Shown: one piece after another, positions 33,152 through 41,407 of the stretch
How the letters are laid out: every line of letters begins with the position of its first letter
Position numbering within the stretch: the first letter of the stretch is position 1
From: Bacillota bacterium
GTDB taxonomy: Bacteria; Bacillota; Clostridia; Lachnospirales; Lachnospiraceae
Assembly: GCA_023439505.1 (NCBI GenBank)
Contig: JAEXNR010000037.1
Span: forward strand, 62,001 to 126,000
Direction: 5' to 3'
DNA: 64,000 nt
Notes under the pieces: generated by a model
What the model saw: the letters and a program-made list of their open reading frames with translations, nothing else
What the model was told of the DNA's origin: nothing
Databases searched by the model: none
Program-made: the position numbers and the translations under genes

Positions 33152-34267
33152 TCATTCATCATCTCTTTTCTTCTTAGGGATGGAAATAAATATTTTAAAT
33201 CCCTGATCCATTGATATGTTTAAAATCCCATCCAGACTCTTAACCCGGTCTGAGATGTTGCGCAGTCCCATGCTTTCTCCAAACACCTGCATTTGCAGTG
33301 CTTTTTGCAAATAGATTTTTTTTTGTTCCTCCATTGTTCCGTTATCCTGAAGAATCAACTGGTACATGACAGGATGTTCTCTTAAACACAGATTAACCCT
33401 GGTTGCATTGGAATGACGGATGATATTTGCCAGCGATTCTTTTGTAATGGCAATCATGCTTTGTTTGATGGAAAGGGATGGCAGGGTATTGATATCATAA
33501 TCAAGCTTGATCTCACAGAAGGTAAAATCTTTAACAAGACCCTCCAGCTGGCTATATAAATCAATGGACTCATCGTACATTTGATGGATACTGTTTCGGA
33601 TCTGATCCATGCCGCCGGAGAGAGAGTTTTTGAGGGAGGACAATTCTTCCTTCATCATATCATCCCGGGTGATTGTTAATAATGCACCAACCTGCAGCAG
33701 AGAGCGGGATAAGAGATGGCCGATATTATCGTGAATTTCCCTGGAAATACGGTTTCTTTCGTTCAGTGTCGCAAGATTAATTTCATAGTCCTGATTTTTT
33801 AAGATACTGTGATTCTTTTCCTCCAATAACAAGGAGACTTCGGAGGAACTGTCCCTCAGGTCATTATATTCGGCTGTCAGCAGTTTTAATTTATCGGTCT
33901 TGTATTTTAATAGATAGGATACGGCCATAGTGAGCAGCAAAAATGTAAGGATCGATTTGGAATTATCCAGATTGTGAACAATTAGTAAAGCAGGTAAGAG
34001 CAATGAAAGAAATTGAACTCTGCACTGAAAGATATCATATAAGAGCAAGGGCAGAAAAATTAAATAAGGAGGGACGAAAATGCATAGAACAGAAAAAATC
34101 AAATTGCCTGCCAGCTTAATTTTTAAGTTTTCATAATAAACAAAGAGACTGCTCATGATGATAACGATGATCACAGGTATGATGGCATAACTAAAATCGT
34201 AAAGAAAGAGATATAGGACGGCACAGCAGATCAATAGCAGAACTTTGTCCATAATTTCGTGAATCAT
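33152..34267 (-). CDS. sensor histidine kinase, NarL partner class
   Basis: About 371 residues: a hydrophobic N-terminal region with roughly four to five membrane segments, a short coiled linker, then HisKA_3 phosphoacceptor ERNRISREIHDNIGHLLSRSLLQ with the His, and an HATPase_c domain with N-box KESLANIIRHSNA and a shortened G-box (GESMGLRNISDRV). No large extracellular sensor domain, so the signal is probably sensed in or at the membrane, as in LnrJ, DesK and LiaS-like kinases. ATG 34267 with GAGG is preferred over GTG 34282. Confidence 0.9.
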   Translation of the reverse strand: MIHEIMDKVLLLICCAVLYLFLYDFSYAIIPVIIVIIMSSLFVYYENLKIKLAGNLIFSVLCIFVPPYLIFLPLLLYDIFQCRVQFLSLLLPALLIVHNLDNSKSILTFLLLTMAVSYLLKYKTDKLKLLTAEYNDLRDSSSEVSLLLEEKNHSILKNQDYEINLATLNERNRISREIHDNIGHLLSRSLLQVGALLTITRDDMMKEELSSLKNSLSGGMDQIRNSIHQMYDESIDLYSQLEGLVKDFTFCEIKLDYDINTLPSLSIKQSMIAITKESLANIIRHSNATRVNLCLREHPVMYQLILQDNGTMEEQKKIYLQKALQMQVFGESMGLRNISDRVKSLDGILNISMDQGFKIFISIPKKKRDDE

Positions 34268-34479
34268 GCAACAATACCTCACTTATCATAAATTTCTCTT
34301 TGTACAATTCGAATCATAATTCGTCTGATGCCAAAAAAGATGGAATTAATTGTCTGACTCCAAATATACCTTAGGATAACTGTAGTATTACATGGCTGTT
34401 TTACTGTGTCAAATGATTTTTTCTAAAGCATTCTTTGCGTGCAAAAACAGGTAATTGATCTTGACAAAGTCATTTCTTA

Positions 34480-34508
34480 TTGCAGAATCGAATCGTTATG
34501 TGTATAAT
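34480..34508 (+). promoter_or_regulatory. sigma-A promoter of isochorismatase-like gene
   Basis: TTGCAG at 34480-34485, 17-base spacer, TATAAT at 34503-34508; 43 bases before the start codon. A TTGACA at 34461-34466 lies too far upstream to pair with this -10. Confidence 0.75.
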
Positions 34509-34550
34509 TACGAAATAGATGTAGTTTAAGCACATTCCAAAAGGAGAATT

Positions 34551-35096
34551 ATGAGGATATTAGCAGAGAACACCCTGGCCCTGGTGGTTGATTTTCAGGA
34601 TAAACTGATACCGGTGATTAAGGGCAATTCACAGTTGCTTCATAATACGCAGATTTTACTAAAAGGACTAAAGCTGCTTCAGATACCGATGATAGTAACC
34701 CAGCAATATACAAAGGGCCTTGGAATGACAATCCCCTCTTTGATGGAGACGATGGGGGAGGATAAGGTATTTTATGACAAGATAACCTTTAGCTGTGCCG
34801 ATGATGAGAAGATTCTGGAGCAGATTGAAAAGAGGGGAAAAACAAATATTATCATCTGCGGAGCTGAGGCTCATATCTGCGTACTCCAATCCGTAATCGA
34901 TTTGCTGGAGAAAGGATTTTGCGTGGTTTTGATAGAGGATTGTATCGGATCCCGTAAAGAATCTGACAAGAAGACTGCACTTTGTCGCGCTGTCTCAGAA
35001 GGTGCGGTGATTGCCTCGTATGAATCAATCTTATTTGAACTGACGCGAACCGCGAAGTCAGAGGTTTTTAAACAGATATCAGCCTTGATAAAGTAA
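34551..35096 (+). CDS. isochorismatase-like cysteine hydrolase
   Basis: A 181-residue isochorismatase-superfamily hydrolase. The catalytic triad is visible: Asp14 in VVDFQD, Lys77 in YDKITFSC, Cys110 in GAEAHICVLQ. Members hydrolyse isochorismate, nicotinamide, or other amides and ureido compounds; this one, without further context, cannot be specified. ATG 34551 follows AAGGAG. Monocistronic between promoter 34480 and terminator 35120. It lies between the two-component system and the exporter genes. Confidence 0.9.
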   Translation: MRILAENTLALVVDFQDKLIPVIKGNSQLLHNTQILLKGLKLLQIPMIVTQQYTKGLGMTIPSLMETMGEDKVFYDKITFSCADDEKILEQIEKRGKTNIIICGAEAHICVLQSVIDLLEKGFCVVLIEDCIGSRKESDKKTALCRAVSEGAVIASYESILFELTRTAKSEVFKQISALIK

Positions 35097-35119
35097 GGAA
35101 GAGATATGAATAGAGCAGG

Positions 35120-35161
35120 AAACGCTAAGATCAGGATATTTTACCGGTCTTGGCGTTTTTT
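35120..35161 (+). terminator. terminator of isochorismatase-like gene
   Basis: AAACGCTAAGA pairs with TCTTGGCGTTT (one G-T pair), followed by T3-T4. 24 bases past the stop. Confidence 0.85.
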
Positions 35162-35172
35162 AAATTCGTTTC

Positions 35173-35186
35173 ATGACAATTGTCAT
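35173..35186 (+). promoter_or_regulatory. 14-bp palindrome, candidate operator for the ABC-2 exporter
   Basis: ATGACAATTGTCAT is a perfect palindrome. A TATAGT at 35232-35237 with no good -35 lies about 50 bases downstream, which would put the palindrome near position -64, a place for an activator. NarL/FixJ-type regulators bind such inverted repeats, so the neighbouring response regulator is a natural candidate; this is inference. Confidence 0.5.
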
Positions 35187-35360
35187 TTTTAATCGTGACG
35201 CACTTCACTGGGTTTTTGCTCGCTAAAACGGTATAGTGTAAATATGAAATACGAATTCACACATTGAATATATGCTTGCGAAATCATTGGTCCAAACTGA
35301 AAGGGTGTCGTAACGGCAACTGTTTCTGTGAAGGAAAAAAATAAAACCAGGAGGAATATC

Positions 35361-36293
35361 ATGATAGTTAAAGTGGATGGATTAGTAAAGCGCTATGATA
35401 AATTAGTCGCATTGGATTATTTGAATCTGGAAGTGAAGGAAGGAGAAATATTCGGACTGCTGGGACCTAACGGCTCAGGTAAGACAACGGCGATCAATTG
35501 CATCTTATCTTTGTTGAAATATGATAAAGGCAGCATTGAGATATTTGGAAAACCTATGGGGCCCAATGCTTACAATATTAAGAAAGATATCGGAATTATC
35601 ATGCAGAATGTTGCAGTGTTTGAAGAGTTAACCGTATATGAGAATATATTTTATTTTTGCAGTCTCTATATTAAGGATAAAGCCAGGATAAAAGAATTAA
35701 CACAGGAAGCAATCGATTTTGTATCCTTACAGGATTATGTTAAATTCTATCCTAAAAAATTAAGCGGAGGCTTACTCAGAAGATTAAATATTGCTTGTGG
35801 AATTGCACATAAGCCAAAGCTGATCATTCTTGATGAACCTACGGTGGCTGTTGATCCGCAAAGCCGGAATAAGATTTTAGAAGGAATTAAAAAATTAAAC
35901 CAACAGGGAGCCACTATTATTTATACTTCGCACTATATGGAGGAAGTGGAGCAGCTTTGCTCAAATATTGCGATTATTGATAAGGGTAGAGTGATTGCAA
36001 AGGGAACGAAGGAAGAACTGAAGGCTATGATATCCATCGGTGAAAAGATCAGTATTGAGGATGTTAAGATTGGGGAGTCACTCCTTTCTGATTTGAAGGA
36101 TATGAGTAATATTTATTCTGTGGAATACAGGGATAACCTGCTGGAGATAAAGTCAGGGAAAGGCAGAAATAATCTGGTACGGGTATTGGAATATTTGGCA
36201 GAACACAATATCAGTATGGGAAGAGTAACAACACAGACGCCAACCCTGAACGATGTTTTTTTGGAAATCACAGGCAAGGAATTAAGAGATTGA
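35361..36293 (+). CDS. ABC-2 exporter ATPase, LnrL-like
   Basis: A 310-residue ATPase. Walker A GPNGSGKTT, Q-loop IIMQNV, signature LSGGLLRRLNIACGIA, Walker B LIILDEPTVAVDP, H-loop YTSHYM. The last 80 residues are the DUF4162-type extension of drug/antibiotic exporter ATPases. ATG 35361 follows GGAGGA; 15 bases separate its end from the first permease. The order ATPase-permease-permease, plus a NarL-type two-component system nearby, matches lnrLMN/lnrJK of B. subtilis (linearmycin resistance). Confidence 0.9.
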   Translation: MIVKVDGLVKRYDKLVALDYLNLEVKEGEIFGLLGPNGSGKTTAINCILSLLKYDKGSIEIFGKPMGPNAYNIKKDIGIIMQNVAVFEELTVYENIFYFCSLYIKDKARIKELTQEAIDFVSLQDYVKFYPKKLSGGLLRRLNIACGIAHKPKLIILDEPTVAVDPQSRNKILEGIKKLNQQGATIIYTSHYMEEVEQLCSNIAIIDKGRVIAKGTKEELKAMISIGEKISIEDVKIGESLLSDLKDMSNIYSVEYRDNLLEIKSGKGRNNLVRVLEYLAEHNISMGRVTTQTPTLNDVFLEITGKELRD

Positions 36294-36308
36294 TGGGGGG
36301 AGAGTTTA

Positions 36309-37439
36309 ATGAGCATTCAATTATATTTAACCAGATTAAAATGTATTTTACGCAATAAGAGTAATTTATTCTGGTGCTATATGTTTCCTGTCATATTAGC
36401 CAGTTTATTTCACTTTGGGTTTAGCAATATATGGAGCGCGGAAGATTTCGATACCATACCCATAGGCTACTTTAATGCTTCCCAGGAGAAAAGTGTATTA
36501 AAAGAAAATCTGATCAAATTGGAAATGTCCGGAACAACCATGTTTTCCATATCAGAAGGGACAAGGGAGGAATTATCCAAACGTCTGGATGACGGTGAAA
36601 TTGATGGATATATCATAGACGGGGAGAAGCCGAAACTCTATGTCAGGGAGGGTGGAATAAATGAAACAATCATGAAATCCTTCCTTGACAGCTATTTACG
36701 GATATCAGCGACGGTACACACAATTATGGCAGATCATCCGCAGGCGTTGAATAACGGTTTGATGGATGATGTAATGGAAAATGCTTCGTTCACCCGTGAC
36801 ATGAATCAGAAGAGTAAGCCGGATGCTATCATGATATATTTCTATGCTTTAATTGCTTATACCTGCCTGAACGCCGCTTTCTGGGGGAACGATGAGGCAA
36901 ACACAATACAGGCAGATCAATCGGCAACAGGGGCCAGACTGAATGTGGCATTCACCCATAAAACAAAGTTATTCGCGCTCAATCTGGCAGCAGCCTTCAC
37001 CGCACAATGCGCCAGTGTAGCTTTATTAATCGTATATCTCAAATATGGACTGCATATTAACATTGGTAATGAGATGACCTATATCGTTGCCACCTGTATC
37101 ATAGGTTCCCTGGCAGGAATTACGCTGGGAGCGGCCTTTGGAATCTGGGTGAGAAAACCTGTAGATGTAAAAGAGGCAATATTAAACGGAATCGTACTGG
37201 GGGGAGCCTTCCTGTCGGGATTAATGGTAGCAGATATCAAATATATCATTTCAGATAAAGCTCCGATTCTTGGATATCTCAATCCGGTGAACCTGGTCAC
37301 GGATTCCTTATACAGTTTATATTATTATGATACTCATCAGAGATTTATCATCAACACATTCTTTTTGCTGGGCATGACTATGATTTTCAGCATTCTGTCC
37401 TATATCGGAATAAGGAGGAGCACATATGCAAGTATTTAA
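36309..37439 (+). CDS. ABC-2 exporter permease 1
   Basis: A 376-residue permease: an N-terminal membrane segment (NLFWCYMFPVILASLFHFGF), a large extracytoplasmic domain (roughly residues 40-165), then five membrane segments with the ABC2_membrane_3 layout (IMIYFYALIAYTCLNAAFWG, FALNLAAAFTAQCASVALLIVYL, YIVATCIIGSLAGITLGAAFG, ILNGIVLGGAFLSGLM, FLLGMTMIFSILSYIGI). ATG 36309 has GGGGAG upstream. It overlaps the next permease gene by 14 bases, i.e. translational coupling. Confidence 0.87.
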   Translation: MSIQLYLTRLKCILRNKSNLFWCYMFPVILASLFHFGFSNIWSAEDFDTIPIGYFNASQEKSVLKENLIKLEMSGTTMFSISEGTREELSKRLDDGEIDGYIIDGEKPKLYVREGGINETIMKSFLDSYLRISATVHTIMADHPQALNNGLMDDVMENASFTRDMNQKSKPDAIMIYFYALIAYTCLNAAFWGNDEANTIQADQSATGARLNVAFTHKTKLFALNLAAAFTAQCASVALLIVYLKYGLHINIGNEMTYIVATCIIGSLAGITLGAAFGIWVRKPVDVKEAILNGIVLGGAFLSGLMVADIKYIISDKAPILGYLNPVNLVTDSLYSLYYYDTHQRFIINTFFLLGMTMIFSILSYIGIRRSTYASI

Positions 37440-38601
37440 CATATATTTTCTGATATTTAAGAAGCAAATAAAAGCAATACTTATTTATACAGGAATATTT
37501 TTGGGATTAATACTTATCATGGTACAAAATGTCCCTGATCATAATCCGGGGGAATTCACAAACAAGAAGGTTCCTGTATTGGTATTGAATGAAGAGGAAC
37601 AGAATGGGTTGGTCAGGGGGTTTCTGGACTATCTTGGAGATTATGTGGAATATATCGATATAAAAGACAGCAAAGAGGCAAGGCAGGATGCATTATTTTA
37701 TCATCGGGTTGAATATATCCTAACCATCCCAAAAGGATTTACAGATGATCTGATGAGCGGAAAAGAGGTACAGATGGAGAAACAGACGTTACCCAATTCC
37801 GCTAACATCGTATCGGTGGATAATGCCATTGACAATTACTTTAATACTGCCAAAGTCTATATTAAGCAAATTCCTGGGATAGATGATAAAAAACTGAATG
37901 ACTTTATTGGAAAAAGTATGCAAAATAAATCGACGGTTATGTTTGATATTAACCAGAGCGCTATGAAGAGAGACGCGGATAAATTTAACCTGAACTATTT
38001 TAATTATCTGGCTTATATAATTATTGCAGGATTTATTGTCTGCATCAGCATGATCATGTTATCCTTTCATGACACGGATATCAAGAGAAGACAGAATGCC
38101 TCACCTATGACCTTTAAGAAATTAAATATACAGCTGTTAGCGGCAAATTTGATCTTTGTATTGGCATTTTTAATTCTGTACTTTGCAGCAGGTTATGTCT
38201 TTAATCCTTATAGAAGATTAGATAGCAATACCATTTTATTTTACATTAATACGATAATTTTTGCTCTGACAGCGCTGAGTATCAGTTATCTGGTGGGAAT
38301 AACAGTAAAGAGTAAACGTGCTGTGTCCGCCATATCAACAGTTACTTCTTTGGGATTGGCTTTTCTAAGCGGAGTATTTGTTCCTCAGGAGTACCTTGGT
38401 GATGCAGTCTTAAAAGTGGCAAGTTTCACACCAACCTACTGGTTTGTGAAAGCAAATAATGCCATAGTCAGCTTGAATAATTATGAGTATCACAATCTGA
38501 AGGGGATCTTTGCGGATATGCTCATACAGGTTGGGTTTACAGTGGTTCTTATTACGATTACCATGGTGATCAGTAAAAGAAAACGGCAGCAGGCGAGCTG
38601 A
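37426..38601 (+). CDS. ABC-2 exporter permease 2
   Basis: A 391-residue permease of the same ABC2_membrane_3 layout: one N-terminal segment, an extracytoplasmic domain (residues 40-185), then five segments (LAYIIIAGFIVCISMIML, LLAANLIFVLAFLILYFAAGY, FYINTIIFALTALSISYLVGI, ISTVTSLGLAFLSGVFVP, LIQVGFTVVLITITMVI). The start at 37426 overlaps the previous gene. With permease 1 it would form a heterodimer energised by the ATPase at 35361. Substrate unknown; by analogy an antibiotic or membrane-active compound. Confidence 0.87.
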   Translation: MQVFNIYFLIFKKQIKAILIYTGIFLGLILIMVQNVPDHNPGEFTNKKVPVLVLNEEEQNGLVRGFLDYLGDYVEYIDIKDSKEARQDALFYHRVEYILTIPKGFTDDLMSGKEVQMEKQTLPNSANIVSVDNAIDNYFNTAKVYIKQIPGIDDKKLNDFIGKSMQNKSTVMFDINQSAMKRDADKFNLNYFNYLAYIIIAGFIVCISMIMLSFHDTDIKRRQNASPMTFKKLNIQLLAANLIFVLAFLILYFAAGYVFNPYRRLDSNTILFYINTIIFALTALSISYLVGITVKSKRAVSAISTVTSLGLAFLSGVFVPQEYLGDAVLKVASFTPTYWFVKANNAIVSLNNYEYHNLKGIFADMLIQVGFTVVLITITMVISKRKRQQAS

Positions 38602-38622
38602 GCAAAGACGAACCAGAAATAT

Positions 38623-38692
38623 AGAACAAATGTTTGTAAATGCCCTTGACATTGGTGCGAAAACTTGTTAAAATCAATAGAACAAATGTTTG
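38623..38692 (+). promoter_or_regulatory. SOS promoter: two LexA-type boxes flanking a sigma-A promoter
   Basis: AGAACAAATGTTTG occurs twice, at 38623-38636 and 38679-38692, inside an identical 20-base repeat. It differs from the Gram-positive LexA consensus CGAACRNRYGTTYG only at the first base. Between them lie TTGACA 38646-38651, a 17-base spacer and TAAAAT 38669-38674. The first box is just upstream of -35, the second covers the transcript start, so LexA binding should block this promoter until DNA damage. Start codon of the radical SAM gene is 23 bases further on. Confidence 0.85.
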
Positions 38693-38715
38693 TAAAACCG
38701 AGAGGGAGTTTCTAT

Positions 38716-40152
38716 ATGATTTTTCAGGAGAACATTTCAATACAGAGAAAACTAGAGATTTTATCCGATGCAGCGAAATATGATGTGGCATGTACCTCCA
38801 GCGGTGTTGACAGGGGCGGCAATGGAACCGGAATGGGTAACAGCCTTGCCTGTGGGATTTGCCACAGCTTTTCTGCGGATGGCAGATGCATCTCCCTCCT
38901 GAAGATCTTGTATACCAATGAATGTATCTTTGACTGTAAGTACTGTGCGAACCGTTCCTCTAATGATGTTGTGCGAGCTTCTTTTACTCCGGAAGAGGTA
39001 AGTGAATTGACTATGGAATTTTACCGCAGGAATTATATTGAAGGATTGTTTTTAAGCTCCGGAATCTTAATCAGCCCGAATCATACGATGGAATTAATCT
39101 ATGAGGCACTGCGGCTTTTACGGGATGTGCACCATTTTAATGGATATATTCACTGTAAAGCCATACCGGGGACGGATCCTGTCTTAATTGAGATGATTGG
39201 CTGGTATGCGGATCGAATGAGTGTGAATCTGGAATTACCGACGGCAGATGGTTTAAGGGAATTGGCTCCCCATAAAAACCGCAGGAACATATTAAAACCC
39301 ATCCGCCAAATACAGTTAAGAAGAGAAAATCACAGGGAATTCATCGGATTGCCCGGTGATTCTTCCATTGTTGCAAAACAGATTGCTATGCCACAGGATG
39401 GGGAGATCAAAGAAATCATAACGGCAAGCACCGGAATTGTTCCCTTTCAAAAGAAATATAATAAGAAAAAGTTTGTTCCTGCCGGACAAAGTACTCAGAT
39501 GATCATTGGAGCAACCAGAGAAAGTGATTATCAGATTATGTCTGTTGCGGAGACTCTGTATGATAATTTTGATTTGAAAAGGGTATTCTATTCCGCTTTT
39601 ATGAATATTAATCAGGATAGCAGACTTCCCTCCACAATAGACGGACCGCCTCTTCTCAGAGAGCATCGGCTTTATCAGGCAGATTGGCTCCTGCGGTTTT
39701 ACGGCTTTCGAACCGGTGAACTGCTTGATGAGGAACATCCCAACTTCAATGTGCTGCTAGATCCCAAATGTGACTGGGCCTTGAGGCATATGGAAAAATT
39801 CCCTGTGGAAATCAATAAGGCAGATTACTATACCTTACTTCGGATACCCGGAATCGGCACAAAATCCGCACAACGGATTGTAATGGCAAGAAAGAGTGCT
39901 GTACTGGATTTTCCGGATCTGAAGCGGCTTGGTGTAGTGTTAAAGCGAGCTGTCTATTTTATCACATGTAGAGGAAAGATGATGTACACGATCCATGTGG
40001 ATGAGAATTTTATTACCAGACAGCTGTTGGCGTTAAAGGACCGGCTTCCGTTCGGAATTGACCGGAATATTACTTACCAGCAATTATCACTATTTGATGA
40101 CAGCAGATTTCAGACAGGCGATCAGGTGCCGTTTAAAATTGCGAATTTATAA
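38716..40152 (+). CDS. putative DNA modification/repair radical SAM protein (TIGR03916-type)
   Basis: A 478-residue radical SAM enzyme. The cluster motif CxxxCxxC is CIFDCKYC (Cys70, 74, 77), preceded by a conserved Cys-rich lead (SLACGICHSFSADGRC). The C-terminal part has a helix-hairpin-helix (LLRIPGIGTKSAQRIVMARK), a DNA-binding feature. I match it to the family named as a putative DNA modification/repair radical SAM protein linked to a uracil-DNA-glycosylase-type partner; the reaction is unknown. ATG 38716 is preferred because it has AGGGAG upstream. It is controlled by the double LexA box and followed 32 bases later by its usual partner. Confidence 0.9.
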   Translation: MIFQENISIQRKLEILSDAAKYDVACTSSGVDRGGNGTGMGNSLACGICHSFSADGRCISLLKILYTNECIFDCKYCANRSSNDVVRASFTPEEVSELTMEFYRRNYIEGLFLSSGILISPNHTMELIYEALRLLRDVHHFNGYIHCKAIPGTDPVLIEMIGWYADRMSVNLELPTADGLRELAPHKNRRNILKPIRQIQLRRENHREFIGLPGDSSIVAKQIAMPQDGEIKEIITASTGIVPFQKKYNKKKFVPAGQSTQMIIGATRESDYQIMSVAETLYDNFDLKRVFYSAFMNINQDSRLPSTIDGPPLLREHRLYQADWLLRFYGFRTGELLDEEHPNFNVLLDPKCDWALRHMEKFPVEINKADYYTLLRIPGIGTKSAQRIVMARKSAVLDFPDLKRLGVVLKRAVYFITCRGKMMYTIHVDENFITRQLLALKDRLPFGIDRNITYQQLSLFDDSRFQTGDQVPFKIANL

Positions 40153-40184
40153 TTTGGTATATTTTTCAATGGGAGGATTGAAGT

Positions 40185-40964
40185 ATGGTCTCAAAAAAAA
40201 TCTTTCTTTGTGATGATACAATAGATGGAATATTTACAGCAATTTACCAGGCTTGGAGCTCAAAATACGGTCATGCTAATATTAAAATTGAAGAGAAAGC
40301 GGGACGAAATCAATATTCGAATATGGAATTGTTTTCCGAATATATTCCTGTGGAGACAAACAATGATCTGGCAGTTAAAGTATCTGAGACAATCAAAGTG
40401 AAATTGAAGGAAGAAGCATTCCAGATGGTTTGTCATGTCGCATTATCCAACTATTATGGTAAGGCTGATCTGATTTATCGTTTTTTGATCCTGGGTTTTG
40501 CTGCAGGAACCGGCATTATGGAACATTTGAGCAATGAAGTTGTTTGCAAGATGCATCAGGTCTCCAAATATGTCTTTAATGAAGCACATCATCTATTTGG
40601 TTTTGTCCGCTTTTCCGAACAGGATAACGGAGTATTAATGTCTGTTATACATCCTAACAACAATGTTCTGGCGATCCTGGCACCTCATTTTGCCGATCGT
40701 CTTCCCAGGGAACACTTTATTATATGGGATAAAAATCGTGATAATGCAGTGTTACATGCTCCCGGCCGACCCTGGATTATGGTGGATGCATCTATACTGA
40801 ATACAATGGATCTGGATGACGGTCATATTGAAGATGAATATACAGATTTATGGAAAATATTTTTTAAACATATTGCTATAGAAGACAGAATAAATCCTAA
40901 GCTTCAAAGAAATAATCTTCCGTTAAGGTTCCGGAAAGATATCACAGAATTTTATTTGTCTTAA
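40185..40964 (+). CDS. probable DNA metabolism partner protein (TIGR03915/DUF4130-type)
   Basis: A 259-residue protein of the family usually encoded next to the radical SAM protein above, labelled probable DNA metabolism protein and carrying a DUF4130 region. Conserved pieces include FLCDDTIDGIFTAIYQAWSSKYG at the start, KYVFNEAHHLFGFVRFSE, and PHFADRLPREHFIIWDKNRDNAVLHAPG. In other genomes the DUF4130 region can be fused to a uracil-DNA-glycosylase domain; here it is alone. ATG 40185 has GGGAGG upstream. Same operon and same SOS control. Confidence 0.88.
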   Translation: MVSKKIFLCDDTIDGIFTAIYQAWSSKYGHANIKIEEKAGRNQYSNMELFSEYIPVETNNDLAVKVSETIKVKLKEEAFQMVCHVALSNYYGKADLIYRFLILGFAAGTGIMEHLSNEVVCKMHQVSKYVFNEAHHLFGFVRFSEQDNGVLMSVIHPNNNVLAILAPHFADRLPREHFIIWDKNRDNAVLHAPGRPWIMVDASILNTMDLDDGHIEDEYTDLWKIFFKHIAIEDRINPKLQRNNLPLRFRKDITEFYLS

Positions 40965-41064
40965 TTTTTTTAAGTTCCATTTAGTTGTATTTGACTGGTG
41001 CATAATTCAATCAAACCGTGAGATACTATCCAAGTAAATGAAAATAATTATAGGAGGAGTATCA

Positions 41065-41364
41065 ATGAAAAAGAGAATTGGTCTATTGTTGGCTTTATGC
41101 TGTTTTGTTATTGTAGCATTTGCTGCATGCACCGCCGATAATACAGGAACTAACACAGGGGCGACACCTACTCCTAAGGTAACCATGGCGCCTACCACTG
41201 CACCTACCACAACTGCACCTACCACTGCACCTACCACAACTGCACCGACTAAGGCACCTACAACCGGTACAAATAATAGCACGGGAACAACTGGTGGTAC
41301 AGGTGGAACAACGAATGGAACAAATAGTACTGGTACAGGCACAGGTACCGGCGGGACACAGTAA
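41065..41364 (+). CDS. small Thr/Pro/Gly-rich lipoprotein
   Basis: A 99-residue product with signal peptide MKKRIGLLLALCCFVIVAFAAC, the Cys in the lipobox AFAAC. The mature part is low complexity: PTTAPTTTA repeats followed by a Gly/Thr/Asn-rich tail. Such short lipoproteins are common in Lachnospiraceae and probably sit in the wall as spacers; no domain is present. ATG 41065 follows TAGGAGGAG. The gene contains an exact 27-bp tandem duplication (41191-41244). Confidence 0.7.
   Translation: MKKRIGLLLALCCFVIVAFAACTADNTGTNTGATPTPKVTMAPTTAPTTTAPTTAPTTTAPTKAPTTGTNNSTGTTGGTGGTTNGTNSTGTGTGTGGTQ
41191..41244 (+). repeat. 27-bp in-frame tandem duplication
   Basis: Positions 41191-41217 and 41218-41244 are identical and encode PTTAPTTTA twice. 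In-frame, exact, hence a recent slippage or under no constraint on copy number. Confidence 0.92.
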
Positions 41365-41365
41365 C

Positions 41366-41407
41366 AAAAAAGGAGCTTTTGATGAATTAGACAAAAGCTC
41401 CTTTTTT
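41366..41407. terminator. bidirectional terminator between lipoprotein and HAD-GNAT genes
   Basis: AAAAAAGGAGCTTTT (41366-41380) pairs with AAAAGCTCCTTTTTT (41393-41407), with long A and T runs. The last bases of the stem touch the stop of the minus-strand gene. Confidence 0.92.
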
